42,401 nt of DNA from Lysobacterales bacterium (GTDB taxonomy: Bacteria > Pseudomonadota > Gammaproteobacteria > Xanthomonadales > SZUA-38): the NCBI GenBank assembly GCA_030065125.1, contig JASJDM010000064.1, positions 1 through 42,401 of the forward strand. Direction: 5' to 3'. Below, piece after piece: positions 23,841-31,954 of this stretch (its first letter is position 1; every line of letters begins with the position of its first letter). A program made the position numbers and the translations under genes. The notes beneath the pieces were generated by a model, which was not told the origin of the DNA, searched no databases, and saw nothing but the letters and a program-made list of their open reading frames with translations.

Positions 23841-26821
23841 CCCGGCTGGGCTTTGCCGGCCTGCTGAGCTGTTTCACGCTCTCGGGCCTGGCCGGCTTGA
23901 TCTACCAGACGGCATGGGCCCGCCAGTTCGCGCTGGTATTTGGCACCACAGAGCTGGCCCTGGTTACCGTGCTGGCGGCCTACATGGCGGGCCTGGCGCT
24001 GGGCTCCGCGGTCGCTGGCCGCCACGCCCATCGGTTTACCCGCATCATCCTGATCTACGCGCTGTTGGAGCTGGGCATTGCAGTCAGCGCCATCCTGGTT
24101 GCGGACGGCATTGACCTGATCGGTCGGCTACAGGTGGCCCTGTTTGGATCCAGTGAGTTCCCCAACCCTGCGCCCGCCGGGTTGGTCGGCCTGTTCTACC
24201 TGGTGGCCTCATTCCTGATTGTTCTGGTCCCCACTACCCTGATGGGCGCCACCCTGCCACTGCTGGCTCGCTGGGCGGTGCGCAGGGAAGCCCAGATCGG
24301 GTCTCGTGTCGGCCTGCTCTATTTCGCCAACACGGCCGGTGCTGCCGGCGGTGCCCTGCTGGCCGGATTTGTGCTGTTGCCTTGGCTGGGGCTGAGCCAG
24401 ACGGTGTGGGTTGGCATTGGCGTCAACGCGCTGGTCTTCCTGCTCGCAGTCATGCTGTCGCGGGGCGCGGCGGCTCAATCGGTGCGGCAGGGTCTGGTCC
24501 CGTCCCGACGGTTGAGTAACGGGTGGATGCTGTGGCTGGTGTTGATCTCCGGCATGGTGTCTTTCACCTGGGAGGTGCTCTGGGCGCGGCTGTTGTCGCC
24601 GCTCCTGGGGGGTACCGTTTACGCCTACGCCACCATGCTGGGCACCTTCCTGGTGGGTCTGGCGCTGGGATCCCTGCTGGCGGGACGGGCTGCCAGCAGC
24701 GCTGCCCGGTCCATCCAGGGGTTTGTGCTGGCTCAGCTGGGGATCGCGGGCCTGTTCGCCGGTTCGTTCTGGGCGATCCAGCTGGTACCCGCTCTGACCA
24801 GCGGTTGGGCGGCGGATTCGCGGCTCGCGGGTGCCGCCCTGTGTGCCGTCACACTGTTGCCGGGTGCGCTGGCTGTCGGCGCCACGTTTCCGTTGGCCGT
24901 GCGGGCCATGGTCGACAACCCCGGCGAGGCGGGCGCTGCCAGCGGGCGGGTGTTTGCCTGGAACACCGTGGGTGCAATTGCCGGCGCCCTGCTGGCGGGC
25001 TATCTGCTGTTGCCGTCCCTGGGATTTGCCGGTACCGCAACGGCGGCGCTGGCAACCAGCCTGGCGCTGGCCGGTGCCGCCGGCCTGGCCATGAACCGCA
25101 ACCGGCCGGCGCTGCTGACCGCGGTTGCGGCCTGTCTGGTGGCCCTGGCGGTCCTTCCGCCCGGCAATCCCTGGTCGGTTCTCAAGTACGCGCCACTGCG
25201 CGGTGAACAGTTCCCCGGAGAGGTCCGGTACCTGGGGGTGGGACGGTCCGCCACGGTGCTGCTCACCGAGACGCCCAGGGACTGGCGGCTTTCCAGCAAT
25301 GGCCTGCCGGAATCATCCATCGAGCCTGCCTGGGGCCGGCCTGGTCGCTATGTGGTGGCGCGCTGGCTGTCCCAGTTGCCGCTGCAGGTCCGGCCGGAGT
25401 CCCGGTCGCTGCTGGTGGTGGGGCTGGGCGCCGGGGTCACCGTGGAAGACGTCCCGCCATCCGTCGATGAGATCCACGTGGTGGAAATCGAACCCGAGGT
25501 GGTCGCGGCCAACCGCAGCGTGAGCGACGTGCGCTGGCGCGACCCACTGGCGGACCCGCGACTGCAGCTCCAGATCAACGATGCGCGCGGCGCGCTGCGC
25601 ATGACCTCGCGCCGCTTCGACGTGGTGGTCTCGCAGCCGTCGCATCCTTGGACGTCCGGGGCATCTCACCTGTTTACCCGGGAGTTTTACGACCAGGTTC
25701 GGACAAGCCTGACGGCCGATGGCGTGTTCGCGTTGTGGATGGGCATCAACTTTGTCGATGAGCCGCTGTTTCGCTCCATGCTGCGCACCATGAACGACGT
25801 CTTCGCTTACGTCGAGGTGTACCAGCCGTTACCGGGGGCGGTGGTCATGATCAGTTCAGAACAACCCGTTGAGCTGGACGCCGCCCGGCCGGAACTGGTC
25901 AATTCAGCGGCATGGGGCCAGGTCGGAATCGACCGGCTGGAACAGATCCAGGCGCTTCGGATTCTCGATGCCGAGGGCAGCCGGTCCCTCTCCCGGGACG
26001 GCCAGATCAATACCGATCAGCGAAATTTGTTCCAGTTCAGCGCACCGGGCTCGCTGCAGCTGCCCATGACACCTGACGTGCTGGCAGATCTGCTCGCTCC
26101 GTACCCGCCGAATGTGATGCCCGGGGGCTCAGCACAGGTGGACCTCGCGCGAATCCGATTTTTGCTGCGCTGTGGAATGCTGCCTCGCAGCCGACGCATT
26201 GCAGAAGGAATTGCCGACGCCGCGACCCGGGAAGCTGCCCTGGGCCTGGTCCAGTTGGCGGCGCGGCAATACCGACGTGCTGCGGCGGGTTTGCGTCGTG
26301 CGGTTGCCCTGGATCCTGACGGCGGCGAAGCCCATGCGGCGCTGATGACCCTGCACCAGTCTGAACTGGCCCGGGGACTTCCCGGGCCGATCCCCCAGGT
26401 GCACGCTGATGAGTTCCGGTCACTGGTGATCGACGGCTGGCGATTCGAACAGGCGGGTGACTGGCGCAGTGTCCAAGACCTGGATCAGCGCCTGGGCGGC
26501 ATCTCTTCTGATTCCCCGCTGTATCCCGCTGCGGTCAGGCTTCGCAGCCACTGGCGCACTGAGTCCGGCCAACGGGCTGCCGGCGAGGAAGCCATGGACC
26601 TGTTGTTGCCGCTGCTGGCTCCGCGCCCGGGCATGCTGGATCTGTTGTTGTATGCTCGCGCCGCAAGGGTGGCGGGGCACCTGCATGCCAGTCGAACGGC
26701 CCTGTTCGAGGCCCAGGGCCTGCTCCAGGCCATGCCCGCCGGACATAAGCCGGGACAGCGGGTACAGACCCTCTTGCGCTTACTTCGGACGGAGCTGGGC
26801 CTGGACCTGGCCGCCCGGTGA
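23837..26821 (+). CDS. Membrane-fused spermidine-synthase-like protein with C-terminal helical extension
   Basis: A 994-residue fusion. Residues 1 to about 430 hold 10-12 membrane helices of the type seen in fused spermidine synthases. Residues about 500-690 are a spermidine-synthase/methyltransferase fold, with SAM-binding LLVVGLGAGVTVEDV, acidic EIEPEVV, and SQPSHPWTSGASHLFTREFY, which resembles the family's active-site stretch. The last about 230 residues are helical, possibly TPR-like. The DD/DS polyamine-binding residues of true SpeE are not clear, so a different aminopropyl- or methyl-transfer reaction, or a transporter role, is possible. GTG at 23837 overlaps the upstream stop. Presence in an exported-protein operon suggests a product used at or beyond the inner membrane. 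Confidence 0.82.
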   Translation: MTRLGFAGLLSCFTLSGLAGLIYQTAWARQFALVFGTTELALVTVLAAYMAGLALGSAVAGRHAHRFTRIILIYALLELGIAVSAILVADGIDLIGRLQVALFGSSEFPNPAPAGLVGLFYLVASFLIVLVPTTLMGATLPLLARWAVRREAQIGSRVGLLYFANTAGAAGGALLAGFVLLPWLGLSQTVWVGIGVNALVFLLAVMLSRGAAAQSVRQGLVPSRRLSNGWMLWLVLISGMVSFTWEVLWARLLSPLLGGTVYAYATMLGTFLVGLALGSLLAGRAASSAARSIQGFVLAQLGIAGLFAGSFWAIQLVPALTSGWAADSRLAGAALCAVTLLPGALAVGATFPLAVRAMVDNPGEAGAASGRVFAWNTVGAIAGALLAGYLLLPSLGFAGTATAALATSLALAGAAGLAMNRNRPALLTAVAACLVALAVLPPGNPWSVLKYAPLRGEQFPGEVRYLGVGRSATVLLTETPRDWRLSSNGLPESSIEPAWGRPGRYVVARWLSQLPLQVRPESRSLLVVGLGAGVTVEDVPPSVDEIHVVEIEPEVVAANRSVSDVRWRDPLADPRLQLQINDARGALRMTSRRFDVVVSQPSHPWTSGASHLFTREFYDQVRTSLTADGVFALWMGINFVDEPLFRSMLRTMNDVFAYVEVYQPLPGAVVMISSEQPVELDAARPELVNSAAWGQVGIDRLEQIQALRILDAEGSRSLSRDGQINTDQRNLFQFSAPGSLQLPMTPDVLADLLAPYPPNVMPGGSAQVDLARIRFLLRCGMLPRSRRIAEGIADAATREAALGLVQLAARQYRRAAAGLRRAVALDPDGGEAHAALMTLHQSELARGLPGPIPQVHADEFRSLVIDGWRFEQAGDWRSVQDLDQRLGGISSDSPLYPAAVRLRSHWRTESGQRAAGEEAMDLLLPLLAPRPGMLDLLLYARAARVAGHLHASRTALFEAQGLLQAMPAGHKPGQRVQTLLRLLRTELGLDLAAR

Positions 26822-26834
26822 GCTGAAACTCCCA

Positions 26835-26863
26835 TTGAAGGGGGGCGGCCGGTCCATTAGCAT
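26835..26863 (+). promoter_or_regulatory. Predicted promoter of the first tandem paralog
   Basis: TTGAAG at 26835-26840 and TAGCAT at 26858-26863 are spaced by 17 bp and lie 29 bp before the ATG at 26893. The layout matches that of the second paralog. Confidence 0.5.
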
Positions 26864-26892
26864 TGGCCGAGGCTGGAAGGGAGAACACGGAT

Positions 26893-27603
26893 ATGCTCAG
26901 ATTTGCCCGTGATGCGTGGCTGGTGATGATGCTTTGCGCCCTGGCCGCGGGCCCGGTGCTGGGACAGTCCGCCAAGGACCTGCTGGACCGCGGTACGGCA
27001 TCCAGCCGGACCGAAAAAGGCACCACCCCCACGGCCACCCTGGCCATCGGTGGCGGGACCCCCGGCGTGACCATCGGCGCCATCATGGCATTCCTGCCAC
27101 CGGCCAATCCGGGTACGTTCGCCGGGCACCTCTTTTCGCCGGGCGTGGAATTCCCCACCAGCTACCACCCTTTTACCGTCACCGGTGCCTATGCCTGGGG
27201 CGGGCCTCCAATCCTGGGATCTCCCATTCTGGGTGCAGGCGTATTCAACGCGCCCCAGACTGACGGTAGCGTGACCTGGCAGCAGTTCACCTCCATGGCA
27301 ACAACCTTTGGCCCATTCTCCCCGGGGATGATCTATGGCACCCGGGCCATTTTTGGCGGAATTCAGGTGCTCACCGGTCAGGGAGTCGCCTGCGGTTTTG
27401 ACCCCGGTGTGGCTGGAGCTGTACTGGGAGCCATTACCGCCGGGGTCAGCAAAAACCCGATTCTGTTCACCAATATGGGTGGGACGCCGGCCACCGGCTC
27501 TATATTTGCCGCCACCGTCAACACGCCGGGTACCTACGTCGCCGGTTGCTACATCACCGGCGCCACGGTGCCGGTGGAGCTGCAGTCCTTCAGCGTCGAC
27601 TGA
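26893..27603 (+). CDS. Secreted protein of unknown function, tandem paralog A
   Basis: A 236-residue exported protein of no family I recognise. ATG at 26893 follows GGGAG and begins a signal peptide (WLVMMLCALAAGPVLG, cleavage before QSAKD). The mature chain starts QSAKDLLDRG and contains a Gly/Pro-rich GGGTPGVTIGAI, then FAGHLFSPGVEFPTSY, GPPILGSPILGAGV, TGQGVACGFDPG and the terminal TVPVELQSFSVD. It is probably all-beta. There are two cysteines after the signal (VACGF and AGCYI), both kept in the paralog, so a disulfide is likely. There is no C-terminal membrane helix or sorting signal of a named type. About 70 bp follow the spermidine-synthase-like gene, with its own predicted promoter. 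Confidence 0.85.
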   Translation: MLRFARDAWLVMMLCALAAGPVLGQSAKDLLDRGTASSRTEKGTTPTATLAIGGGTPGVTIGAIMAFLPPANPGTFAGHLFSPGVEFPTSYHPFTVTGAYAWGGPPILGSPILGAGVFNAPQTDGSVTWQQFTSMATTFGPFSPGMIYGTRAIFGGIQVLTGQGVACGFDPGVAGAVLGAITAGVSKNPILFTNMGGTPATGSIFAATVNTPGTYVAGCYITGATVPVELQSFSVD

Positions 27604-27647
27604 GCGCACCGCCCCGGGCGGGCGCTGGTCGCCTAAGGCCCTCATTC

Positions 27648-27675
27648 GACTCGGTTTTTTTGGATTGATCGAGTC
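27648..27675 (+). promoter_or_regulatory. Inverted repeat overlapping a -35 box
   Basis: GACTCG at 27648-27653 is the inverse complement of CGAGTC at 27670-27675, with a 16-nt loop that includes seven T residues. The right arm overlaps the last base of the TTGATC -35 box. It may be an operator or a weak terminator of the upstream paralog. Confidence 0.3.
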
Positions 27676-27693
27676 CGATCGATCTATTAGGAT
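27665..27693 (+). promoter_or_regulatory. Predicted promoter of the second tandem paralog
   Basis: TTGATC at 27665-27670 and TAGGAT at 27688-27693 are spaced by 17 bp and lie 27 bp before the ATG at 27721, nearly the same geometry as in front of paralog A. Confidence 0.5.
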
Positions 27694-27720
27694 GTTCGAA
27701 TCAAAGCAGGGGTTAAGAAC

Positions 27721-28440
27721 ATGCTGATCAATCGCGCCAATTCACGTCTACTCGTCGCTTCGGTCCTGGCCCTTGGCCTGATCGCTACTGCCAGCGCACA
27801 GCAGGCCAAAGACCTGCTGGACCGTGGCTCAAAGCCCTTCGGTGGTGCGGAAAAAGGGCCACTGGCCACGGCCACCCTGGCTGTTGGCGGCGGCACGCCC
27901 GGCGTCACCATCGGCGCCATCACCACGTTTGCGGCGGCGCAGCCGGTAGGCGTTTTTGCCGGGCACCAGTTCTCGCCCATGATGGATTTTCCCACCAGCT
28001 ATTACCCCTTCATGGTCACCGGCGCGTTTGCCTGGGTGGGACCTCCGATATTCGGGTCTCCCATTCTTGGGGCCGGTGTATCCAACCCCGGCGGCGGTCC
28101 CCCAGCCGCCAAGGGCGTCGCAGGGCCGTGGGCGGCATTTACCTCGGCACCGGTTCCGGCCGGGGTCTTTTCTCCCGGCATGTTGTTTGGCAGCCGCGGC
28201 CTGTTCGCCGGGGTGTCCGTCATGACCGGCCAGGGCGTAGCCTGCGGGTTTGATCCCGGCGCCGGGGGTGTCGGTCCCGTGCTTGGCGCCGTCACCGGTA
28301 TGGGAAGGCCGCCGGTCGCGTTCAACGCCGCAACCACTAACACCTCGCCCATTGCCACCCCGCCGGGAAGCTATGTAGCGGGCTGCTACATCACCGGCGC
28401 GACTGTCCCGGTAGAGCTGCAGTCTTTCAGCATCGAGTGA
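27721..28440 (+). CDS. Secreted protein of unknown function, tandem paralog B
   Basis: A 239-residue exported protein clearly related to the gene before it. The signal peptide is LLVASVLALGLIATASA, with mature start QQAKDLLDRG. Shared blocks in the same order are EKG, TATLAVGGGTPGVTIGAI, FAGHQFSP, FPTSYYPFMVTGAFAW, FGSPILGAGV, FSPGMLFG, TGQGVACGFDPG, YVAGCYITG and TVPVELQSFSIE at the very end. By eye roughly half of all positions agree, with near-identity over the last 20. Main differences are a Gly/Pro insertion (NPGGGPPAAKG) and a longer loop before the end. Both cysteines are kept. AGGGG lies upstream of the ATG. Its stop overlaps the FG-GAP gene's GTG start, so those two are coupled. Function unknown. 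Confidence 0.85.
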   Translation: MLINRANSRLLVASVLALGLIATASAQQAKDLLDRGSKPFGGAEKGPLATATLAVGGGTPGVTIGAITTFAAAQPVGVFAGHQFSPMMDFPTSYYPFMVTGAFAWVGPPIFGSPILGAGVSNPGGGPPAAKGVAGPWAAFTSAPVPAGVFSPGMLFGSRGLFAGVSVMTGQGVACGFDPGAGGVGPVLGAVTGMGRPPVAFNAATTNTSPIATPPGSYVAGCYITGATVPVELQSFSIE

Positions 28441-30041
28441 CGGGTCGAAGCACTTCCCGCTGCGGCCTGGCGGTCGTTGCCGGGATGGTCCTGTTGACCC
28501 CCGCCGTCGCTGGGGAACTGTCCTACGTGGAACTGGCGCCGGCCGCCAGCGGCATCGTTCCCTACCAGATGGCGCCGGGCATGGGTGGCGGTCTGGCGGC
28601 AGCGGACTACGACGACGACGGTGACGTTGATATCTTCGTGCCGACGGCTGAAGGCACGCCCCACCAGCTTTACAAAAACCTGACTGTTGAGGGTGGCACC
28701 ACGCTGTTTGCAGAAGTGGCGTCTGAGGCTGGACTGGCCATCAGCAGCCGGGGCCGCAGCGCCGTCTGGCTGGACGCTGACGGGGACCGGCGTCTGGACC
28801 TGGTGGTCGCCGGAGATTGTTTCCAGTACGCGGCGGAATGTGACCCGGATGAATCCCTGCTGCGTCTGTTCCGCCAGACCGAGACGGGCACCTTTGTTGA
28901 CGTCACCGCGGAGGCCGGCCTGGTGGAAACCCGCGCCGACCATCCCACAAGCCAGTCCCACCGCGGCAGTATTACCGCGGGAGATTTCGACAACGACGGC
29001 GACCCGGATTTGTACACCACCCTGTGGCTGGGCGGCACCCGGCTTTTCCGTAACGACGGGTCTGGCAGGTTCGAGGACGTATCCCTGGCCACCGGTGCGG
29101 CGGGTCCTTCAGCACCGGGTGTTGGTCCCTGGCAGGCCGTGATCCATGACCTGAGCGGCGATGGTCTGCCGGACATATTTGTAGCGGTGGATTTCGGCGA
29201 GGACCAGCTTTTGATCCAGCAGGACAATGGCAGCTTCCTCGACGTGGCCGCAACGGCTGGCGTGGATCGTCCGTGGAACGGCATGGGCGTGGCCCTGGGT
29301 GATGTGGACAATGACCTGGATTTTGACCTTTTTGTCACCAACATCACCGGTGAATTCCCCGACGGTCCCAGGGACAGCACGTTTTACCTGAATAATTCCA
29401 TGGGCGGCGCCATGCAGTTCGCCGACGTGGGAGAGTCTGCGGGTGTGGAAAACGTCGACTGGGGCTGGGGTGTGACCTTCCTGGACGCCGACAACGACGG
29501 CATGCTGGATATTGCCGCCACCAACGGGTTTGGCAGCGCCGATTACCGGGATGATCCGTCCCGGCTGTTCATCAACCAGGGCCAGGCCCCGGTTGCCTTC
29601 AGCGACGCCTCTGCGGCCTCGGGCTTCAACGATACCGAGTGGGGCAGCGCCCTGGCTTCGGTAGACCTGGACATGGACGGGGACCTGGACCTGCTGCAGA
29701 CCTGTCAGGACGGACCGTTCCGGGTGCTGATCAACCAGCTAAGCTCCCCCGACCGGCGCTACCTGGGCATTCGTCCGCGGACCCTGGGCCGGTTCTCCCG
29801 TCCCCTGGGTGCGGAGGTGGTGATCCAGGTGGAAGAGGTCAGCATGATTCGCAGGATCAGCGCCGGAACCAGTTTCATGACCCAGGAACCGGCCGAAGCC
29901 TGGTTCGGGCTGGGTGCGGCCGAGACCGTGGATTCGGTGACGGTGAAGTGGCCGGGTGGCGGCCAGACGGTTCTGCAGGACGTGGCGGCGGACCAGGTTC
30001 TGACCGTCACTGATCTGTTGTTCAACAACGCCTTCGAGTGA
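28437..30041 (+). CDS. Secreted FG-GAP/VCBS-repeat protein with ASPIC/UnbV domain
   Basis: A 534-residue exported protein. GTG at 28437 overlaps the upstream stop; the signal peptide is LAVVAGMVLLTPAVAG. Seven calcium-binding DxDxDGxxD-type motifs of FG-GAP/VCBS repeats can be read: DYDDDGDVD, DADGDRRLD, DFDNDGDPD, DLSGDGLPD, DVDNDLDFD, DADNDGMLD and DLDMDGDLD. This is a seven-bladed propeller. Residues about 440-525 are an ASPIC/UnbV domain (LGIRPRTLGRFSRPLGAEV, then SVTVKWPGGGQTV). Such proteins act outside the cell and bind calcium, but their activity is generally unknown. The chain ends LLFNNAFE. Coupling to paralog B suggests the products act together. Confidence 0.9.
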   Translation: MTGRSTSRCGLAVVAGMVLLTPAVAGELSYVELAPAASGIVPYQMAPGMGGGLAAADYDDDGDVDIFVPTAEGTPHQLYKNLTVEGGTTLFAEVASEAGLAISSRGRSAVWLDADGDRRLDLVVAGDCFQYAAECDPDESLLRLFRQTETGTFVDVTAEAGLVETRADHPTSQSHRGSITAGDFDNDGDPDLYTTLWLGGTRLFRNDGSGRFEDVSLATGAAGPSAPGVGPWQAVIHDLSGDGLPDIFVAVDFGEDQLLIQQDNGSFLDVAATAGVDRPWNGMGVALGDVDNDLDFDLFVTNITGEFPDGPRDSTFYLNNSMGGAMQFADVGESAGVENVDWGWGVTFLDADNDGMLDIAATNGFGSADYRDDPSRLFINQGQAPVAFSDASAASGFNDTEWGSALASVDLDMDGDLDLLQTCQDGPFRVLINQLSSPDRRYLGIRPRTLGRFSRPLGAEVVIQVEEVSMIRRISAGTSFMTQEPAEAWFGLGAAETVDSVTVKWPGGGQTVLQDVAADQVLTVTDLLFNNAFE

Positions 30042-30047
30042 CATCCC

Positions 30048-31937
30048 GTGGGACTTGACCGGATCGGCCGGGCTGCAGCGGGCCTGGCGGCGCTGCTGCT
30101 GGCGGGCTGCAGCCAGGAAGAGCCGGCGGAGTCACGGGTGGTCGTGCTGGGGTTTGATGGTATGGACCCGGTGCTGCTGCAGCGCTGGATGGACCAGGGC
30201 TTTCTCCCGAATTTTTCCAGCCTGGCCCGGCGGGGCCATTTGCAGCCCCTGCCGACGAGCAATCCGCCCCAGTCTCCAGTGGCGTGGTCCGGGTTCGCCA
30301 CCGGCGAAAATCCGGGCGTTCATGGCATCTACGACTTCCTGCGGCGGGATCCGGCGCAATATCTTCCAGACTTCTCCATCGCCGAGGTGAAGCCGCCCCG
30401 GCGCAACCTGGAGCTGTTCGGTTACCGTATTCCCCTGAGTGATCCGAGCATCCGCAACCGGCGCGCGGAAACACCGTTCTGGTCAGAGATCGGGCCCTCC
30501 AACCGCGCATCGGTGCTGCGGGTACCGGTGACCTTCCCGCCCGATCCAATCCACCGAATGCTTTCCGGTATGGGGGTGCCGGATCTGCTCGGAACCCAGG
30601 GCACCTATACCTTCTACACCACCGCGACCGCCGGAACCGTCGAAGGAGGCAGGATCGTGCGGGTTCCACCAGATGATGCACTCCTGTCAACCCGGCTGGA
30701 TGGGCCACCCCATCCGCTGCGTCCGGAGGCGCCACCCCTGTCGGTGCCGCTGGAGATCCGCCCCGGGAAATCCGGCGGCATACTTGCGGTGCTGGGCAGC
30801 GAGGAGCTTGAGCTGGAGCCCGGGCAGTGGAGCGGGTGGGTGGAACTGGAGTTCCCGTTCGGGCCGGGCCTGTCCATCGACGGCATGGTGCGGCTTCACC
30901 TGGAATCCGGGCTGCCGGACCTGGCCCTGTATGTGTCCCCGATCCAGTTCCACCCGCACTCGCCGGCCATGCCCCTGTCCTCGCCGCCGGAATACGCGTC
31001 GGAACTGGCAGACCGGATCGGGTTGTTTCACACCCTGGGCATGCCGGAGGAGACCTGGTCACTCAATGCGGGTCACCTCTCCGACGCTGCCTACCTGGAC
31101 ATGATAAAAACCATTCTGGCCGAGCGGGAAGCCATGTTTTTCGACACCCTGGGCCGCAACGACAGCGAACTGGTTGTCGGCGTATTCGTGCAGACCGACC
31201 GGGTCAGCCACATGTTCTGGCGCGGCATCGACAGCGCGCACCCCCTGCATGATCCCGGGGACGCCGTGGCCGCCGGCGCCATCCGGTGGATCTACCAGGA
31301 AGCGGATCGCATCCTGGGTCTGACCCTGGACCGGCTCGGCCCCGAGGATGAGCTGATCGTTCTCAGCGACCATGGCTTTACACACTACCGGCGCTCGGTG
31401 CACCTCAACCGCTGGCTCATCGAGGCCGGTTACATGACCCTGAAACCCGGGCGGCGGGAATCGGACACGCTGTTTGCCCAGGTGGACTGGCGCCGCACCA
31501 AGGCCTACGCCCTGGGGCTGAACAGTCTCTATATCAATCGGTCGGGGCGCGAGGGGCGGGGCAGTGTCGCGCCAGAGGACGTATCGCCGTTGAAAAGCGA
31601 GATCATGGCCAGCCTGGCGACGCTGCGCGACCCTGAATCCGGGGAAGTCATGGTCCGGAACGTCTATGACGCGGACCAGATCTATCCCGGCGCAAGCGCC
31701 GGGGAGGTGCCGGACCTGGTGGTGGGGTACGCCTCGGGCTACCGCGCGTCCTGGCAGACGTCCCTGGGCGGTGCGCCAGCGGCCCTGGTCGAAGACAACC
31801 GGCAGAAATGGAGCGGCGACCACCTGGTTGACGCCGGGCTGGTGCCCGGCGTGATGCTGACCAGCTTCCCGCTGGCAGAGCCCGTGGCGGGAATCGAGAA
31901 TATCGCGGCGCTGGTCAGGTCCCGGGTAGACCGGTAG
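30048..31937 (+). CDS. Alkaline phosphatase superfamily (type I phosphodiesterase-like) lipoprotein
   Basis: A 629-residue lipoprotein (LAALLLAGCSQ). GTG at 30048 lies 6 bp after the FG-GAP stop. The catalytic domain begins VVVLGFDGMDPVLLQRWMD, with D in the first metal site. The nucleophile region is SNPPQSPVAWSGFATGENPGVHGIYDFLRRD. Later metal-site stretches are VFVQTDRVSHMFW and LIVLSDHGFTHY. This matches the COG3379-like group of predicted phosphohydrolases/phosphomutases. A beta-rich insertion is seen at about residues 200-310. It is the second superfamily member in this operon-like run, and the two differ in their active-site loops, so they probably act on different substrates. It is the last plus-strand gene; stops converge with the 1162-residue gene 17 bp away. 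Confidence 0.86.
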   Translation: MGLDRIGRAAAGLAALLLAGCSQEEPAESRVVVLGFDGMDPVLLQRWMDQGFLPNFSSLARRGHLQPLPTSNPPQSPVAWSGFATGENPGVHGIYDFLRRDPAQYLPDFSIAEVKPPRRNLELFGYRIPLSDPSIRNRRAETPFWSEIGPSNRASVLRVPVTFPPDPIHRMLSGMGVPDLLGTQGTYTFYTTATAGTVEGGRIVRVPPDDALLSTRLDGPPHPLRPEAPPLSVPLEIRPGKSGGILAVLGSEELELEPGQWSGWVELEFPFGPGLSIDGMVRLHLESGLPDLALYVSPIQFHPHSPAMPLSSPPEYASELADRIGLFHTLGMPEETWSLNAGHLSDAAYLDMIKTILAEREAMFFDTLGRNDSELVVGVFVQTDRVSHMFWRGIDSAHPLHDPGDAVAAGAIRWIYQEADRILGLTLDRLGPEDELIVLSDHGFTHYRRSVHLNRWLIEAGYMTLKPGRRESDTLFAQVDWRRTKAYALGLNSLYINRSGREGRGSVAPEDVSPLKSEIMASLATLRDPESGEVMVRNVYDADQIYPGASAGEVPDLVVGYASGYRASWQTSLGGAPAALVEDNRQKWSGDHLVDAGLVPGVMLTSFPLAEPVAGIENIAALVRSRVDR

Positions 31938-31954
31938 TCAGATCAGCCGCCGGT

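Noticed and set aside
26893..28440. PEP-CTERM or similar C-terminal sorting signals on the tandem paralogs
   Set aside because: There is no C-terminal membrane helix or basic tail after the conserved motif.
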